Below are positions 3,782 through 5,047 of a stretch of DNA of 5,047 bases, in pieces. Source of the stretch: DATNNN01 sp035601815 (GTDB lineage: Bacteria; Pseudomonadota; Alphaproteobacteria; Rhizobiales; Xanthobacteraceae); contig DATNNN010000264.1 in NCBI GenBank assembly GCA_035601815.1, forward strand, positions 1 to 5,047. Direction: 5' to 3'. Below the pieces are notes generated by a model. It ran no database searches, was not told the origin of the DNA, and saw only the letters and a list, made by a program, of their open reading frames with translations. The translations under genes were made by a program, and so were the position numbers. Positions within the stretch are counted from its first letter, which is position 1, and the number at the start of each line of letters is the position of its first letter.

Positions 3782-5047
3782 GCGCTCGATGGCGTGAAGA
3801 TTCTCGACTTCACGCACGTGCAATCGGGCCCCACCTGCACCCAGCTCCTCGGCTACATGGGCGCCGACGTGATCAAGATCGAGCGGCCGGGGCTTGGCGA
3901 CATCACGCGCGCGCAATTGCGCGACGTGAAGGGCGCCGACAGCCTCTATTTCACGATGCTCAACGGCAACAAGCGCTCGATCACCATCGATTCCAAGCAT
4001 CCCAAGGGCAAGGAGATCATCGAGCGGCTGATCAAGCACTGCGACGTGCTGGTGGAGAACTTCGCGCCCGGGGCACTCGACCGCATGGGCTTCACCTGGG
4101 AGCACATCCACAAGCTCAACCCGCGCATGATCGTGGCGTCGGTCAAGGGCTTCGGCCCGGGGCCCTACGAAGACTGCAAGGTCTATGAGGACGTCGCGCA
4201 GTGCGCGGGCGGCGCCGCATCGACCACCGGCTTCCGTGAAGGCCCGCCGCTGGTCACCGGCGCGCAGATCGGCGACTCCGGCACCGGGTTGCATCTCGCC
4301 TTCGGCATCGTCGCGGCGCTCTATCAGCGCATGCGCACCGGCCGCGGCCAGAAGGTGCTCGCCGCCATGCAGGACGGCGTGCTCAACCTCGCCCGCGTCA
4401 AGCTGCGCGACCAGCAACGCCTCAAGCACGGACCGCTCGCCGAATACAGCCAGCACGGCGAAGGCATCCCATTCGGCAATGCGGTGCCGCGCGCCGGCAA
4501 CGATTCGGGCGGCGGCCAGCCAGGCTGGATTCTCAAGTGCAAGGGCTGGGAAACCGATCCCGACGCCTACACCTATTTCATCACCCAGGCGCCGGTCTGG
4601 GAGGCGATCTGCGACGTCATCGGCAAGCCGGAATGGAAGACCGATCCCGACTACGCCAAGCCGCCCGCGCGGCTGCCGCGGCTCAAGCACATCTTCGCCA
4701 CCATCGAGCAGTGGACCATGACCAAGACCAAGTTCGAGGTGATGGAAATCTGCAACGGGCGCGATATTCCGGTTGGTCCGATCCTCTCGATGAAGGAGAT
4801 CGCCGAGGAGCCGTCGCTGCGCAAGACCGGCACCGTGGTCGAAGTCGATCATCCGACGCGCGGCAAGTATCTCACCGTCGGCAATCCGGTGAAAATGTCG
4901 GACTCGATCACCGAGGTGAAGCGCTCGCCGCTGCTGGGCGAGCACACCGACGAGGTCCTGGCGAAGGAGCTCGGCTATTCCGCGAGTGAGATCGCCGAGA
5001 TCAAGGCCTCGGGCGCGATCACCGCGCCGGAGAAGGGCGCGAGAGCC
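3644..5047 (+). CDS. frc: Formyl-CoA:oxalate CoA-transferase (3'-truncated by window edge)
   Basis: This class III CoA-transferase moves CoA from formyl-CoA to oxalate, yielding oxalyl-CoA for Oxc plus formate. The frame stays open for 468 codons to the last base, so the stop lies outside, probably close by: family members have about 416-428 residues and the last visible residues match their C-terminal end. The catalytic domain begins at about residue 47 (ALDGVKILDFTHVQSGP). Residues matching Oxalobacter Frc are His58 (H15), Gln60 (Q17), Tyr181 (Y139) and the catalytic aspartate Asp211 (D169), which forms the aspartyl-CoA intermediates. The mobile glycine loop reads DSGGGQPGW (287-295) instead of AGGGGQPGW. 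The position of Oxalobacter Trp48 is Gln91, as in E. coli YfdW, and the segment before the glycine loop is short as in YfdW. In the family, activity comes from an interlocked homodimer. The 46-residue basic N-terminal extension is unusual (separate entry). It follows oxc and has a strong Shine-Dalgarno. Confidence 0.96.
   Translation, partial: MATKKSKKAKSRVASKTTVKLKSKRPAARASALPKPSRKPFGRAGKALDGVKILDFTHVQSGPTCTQLLGYMGADVIKIERPGLGDITRAQLRDVKGADSLYFTMLNGNKRSITIDSKHPKGKEIIERLIKHCDVLVENFAPGALDRMGFTWEHIHKLNPRMIVASVKGFGPGPYEDCKVYEDVAQCAGGAASTTGFREGPPLVTGAQIGDSGTGLHLAFGIVAALYQRMRTGRGQKVLAAMQDGVLNLARVKLRDQQRLKHGPLAEYSQHGEGIPFGNAVPRAGNDSGGGQPGWILKCKGWETDPDAYTYFITQAPVWEAICDVIGKPEWKTDPDYAKPPARLPRLKHIFATIEQWTMTKTKFEVMEICNGRDIPVGPILSMKEIAEEPSLRKTGTVVEVDHPTRGKYLTVGNPVKMSDSITEVKRSPLLGEHTDEVLAKELGYSASEIAEIKASGAITAPEKGARA

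Noticed and set aside
3583..4188. 201-codon plus-strand frame starting in the oxc-frc gap
   Set aside because: It overlaps frc in another frame. The frc frame has the Shine-Dalgarno, the G/C-rich third positions and the family motifs; this frame lacks them.
3629..4945. 438-codon open frame on the minus strand opposite frc
   Set aside because: It is antisense to a gene with an unmistakable catalytic domain. Long antisense frames are expected in GC-rich coding DNA, and the His/Arg/Leu/Ala-rich translation shows no family motif.
4185..4989. Two plus-strand frames (4185-4721 and 4537-4989) within frc
   Set aside because: They are Arg/Ser/Pro-rich shadow translations of the frc coding sequence, which is continuous here without a frameshift.
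1..5047. tRNA, rRNA, CRISPR array, insertion sequence or attachment site
   Set aside because: No cloverleaf-like, repeat-spacer, transposase or terminal-repeat structure was seen on either strand; nearly all of the window is explained by the four genes.

Overview
The window is a GC-rich stretch encoding a compact oxalate catabolism (oxalotrophy) locus. All four genes lie on the + strand: an oxalate/formate-type MFS antiporter (5' end outside the window), a FadR/FCD-type GntR regulator, oxalyl-CoA decarboxylase (oxc), and formyl-CoA:oxalate CoA-transferase (frc, 3' end outside the window). Base composition, strong G/C preference at third codon positions, and protein resemblance recalled from memory point to an alphaproteobacterium, most likely in the Bradyrhizobium/Afipia/Rhodopseudomonas neighbourhood (Hyphomicrobiales). 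This placement is an inference; no database search was possible.

Layout. Positions 2-913 hold the C-terminal two thirds of the transporter. It is followed by a strong intrinsic-terminator-like hairpin (931-975). A promoter-like element with a perfect extended -10 (TGGTATAAT, 989-997) lies immediately downstream, and a tandem CAGTTC repeat covers the expected transcription start. The GntR regulator (1050-1772) and oxc (1793-3544) are separated by only 20 nt and are probably cotranscribed. A 99-nt gap containing a perfect 8-bp hairpin (3600-3619) precedes frc, which has a good Shine-Dalgarno and stays open from 3644 to the last base of the window. No stretch longer than 300 bases lacks a gene.

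How the genes work together. The antiporter would import oxalate in exchange for formate. Frc transfers CoA from formyl-CoA to oxalate, giving oxalyl-CoA and formate. Oxc decarboxylates oxalyl-CoA to formyl-CoA and CO2, which regenerates the CoA donor. The GntR protein is the obvious candidate local regulator and sits first in the enzyme operon, so autoregulation is likely.

The pathway itself is known. The most unusual feature is a 46-residue, strongly basic, acid-free N-terminal extension on Frc. All five of its arginines use AGG/AGA, whereas the 420 residues that follow use only CGN. Other points of note are the E. coli YfdW-like active-site features of Frc, the extended -10 promoter packed against a terminator, and the palindromic element between oxc and frc.
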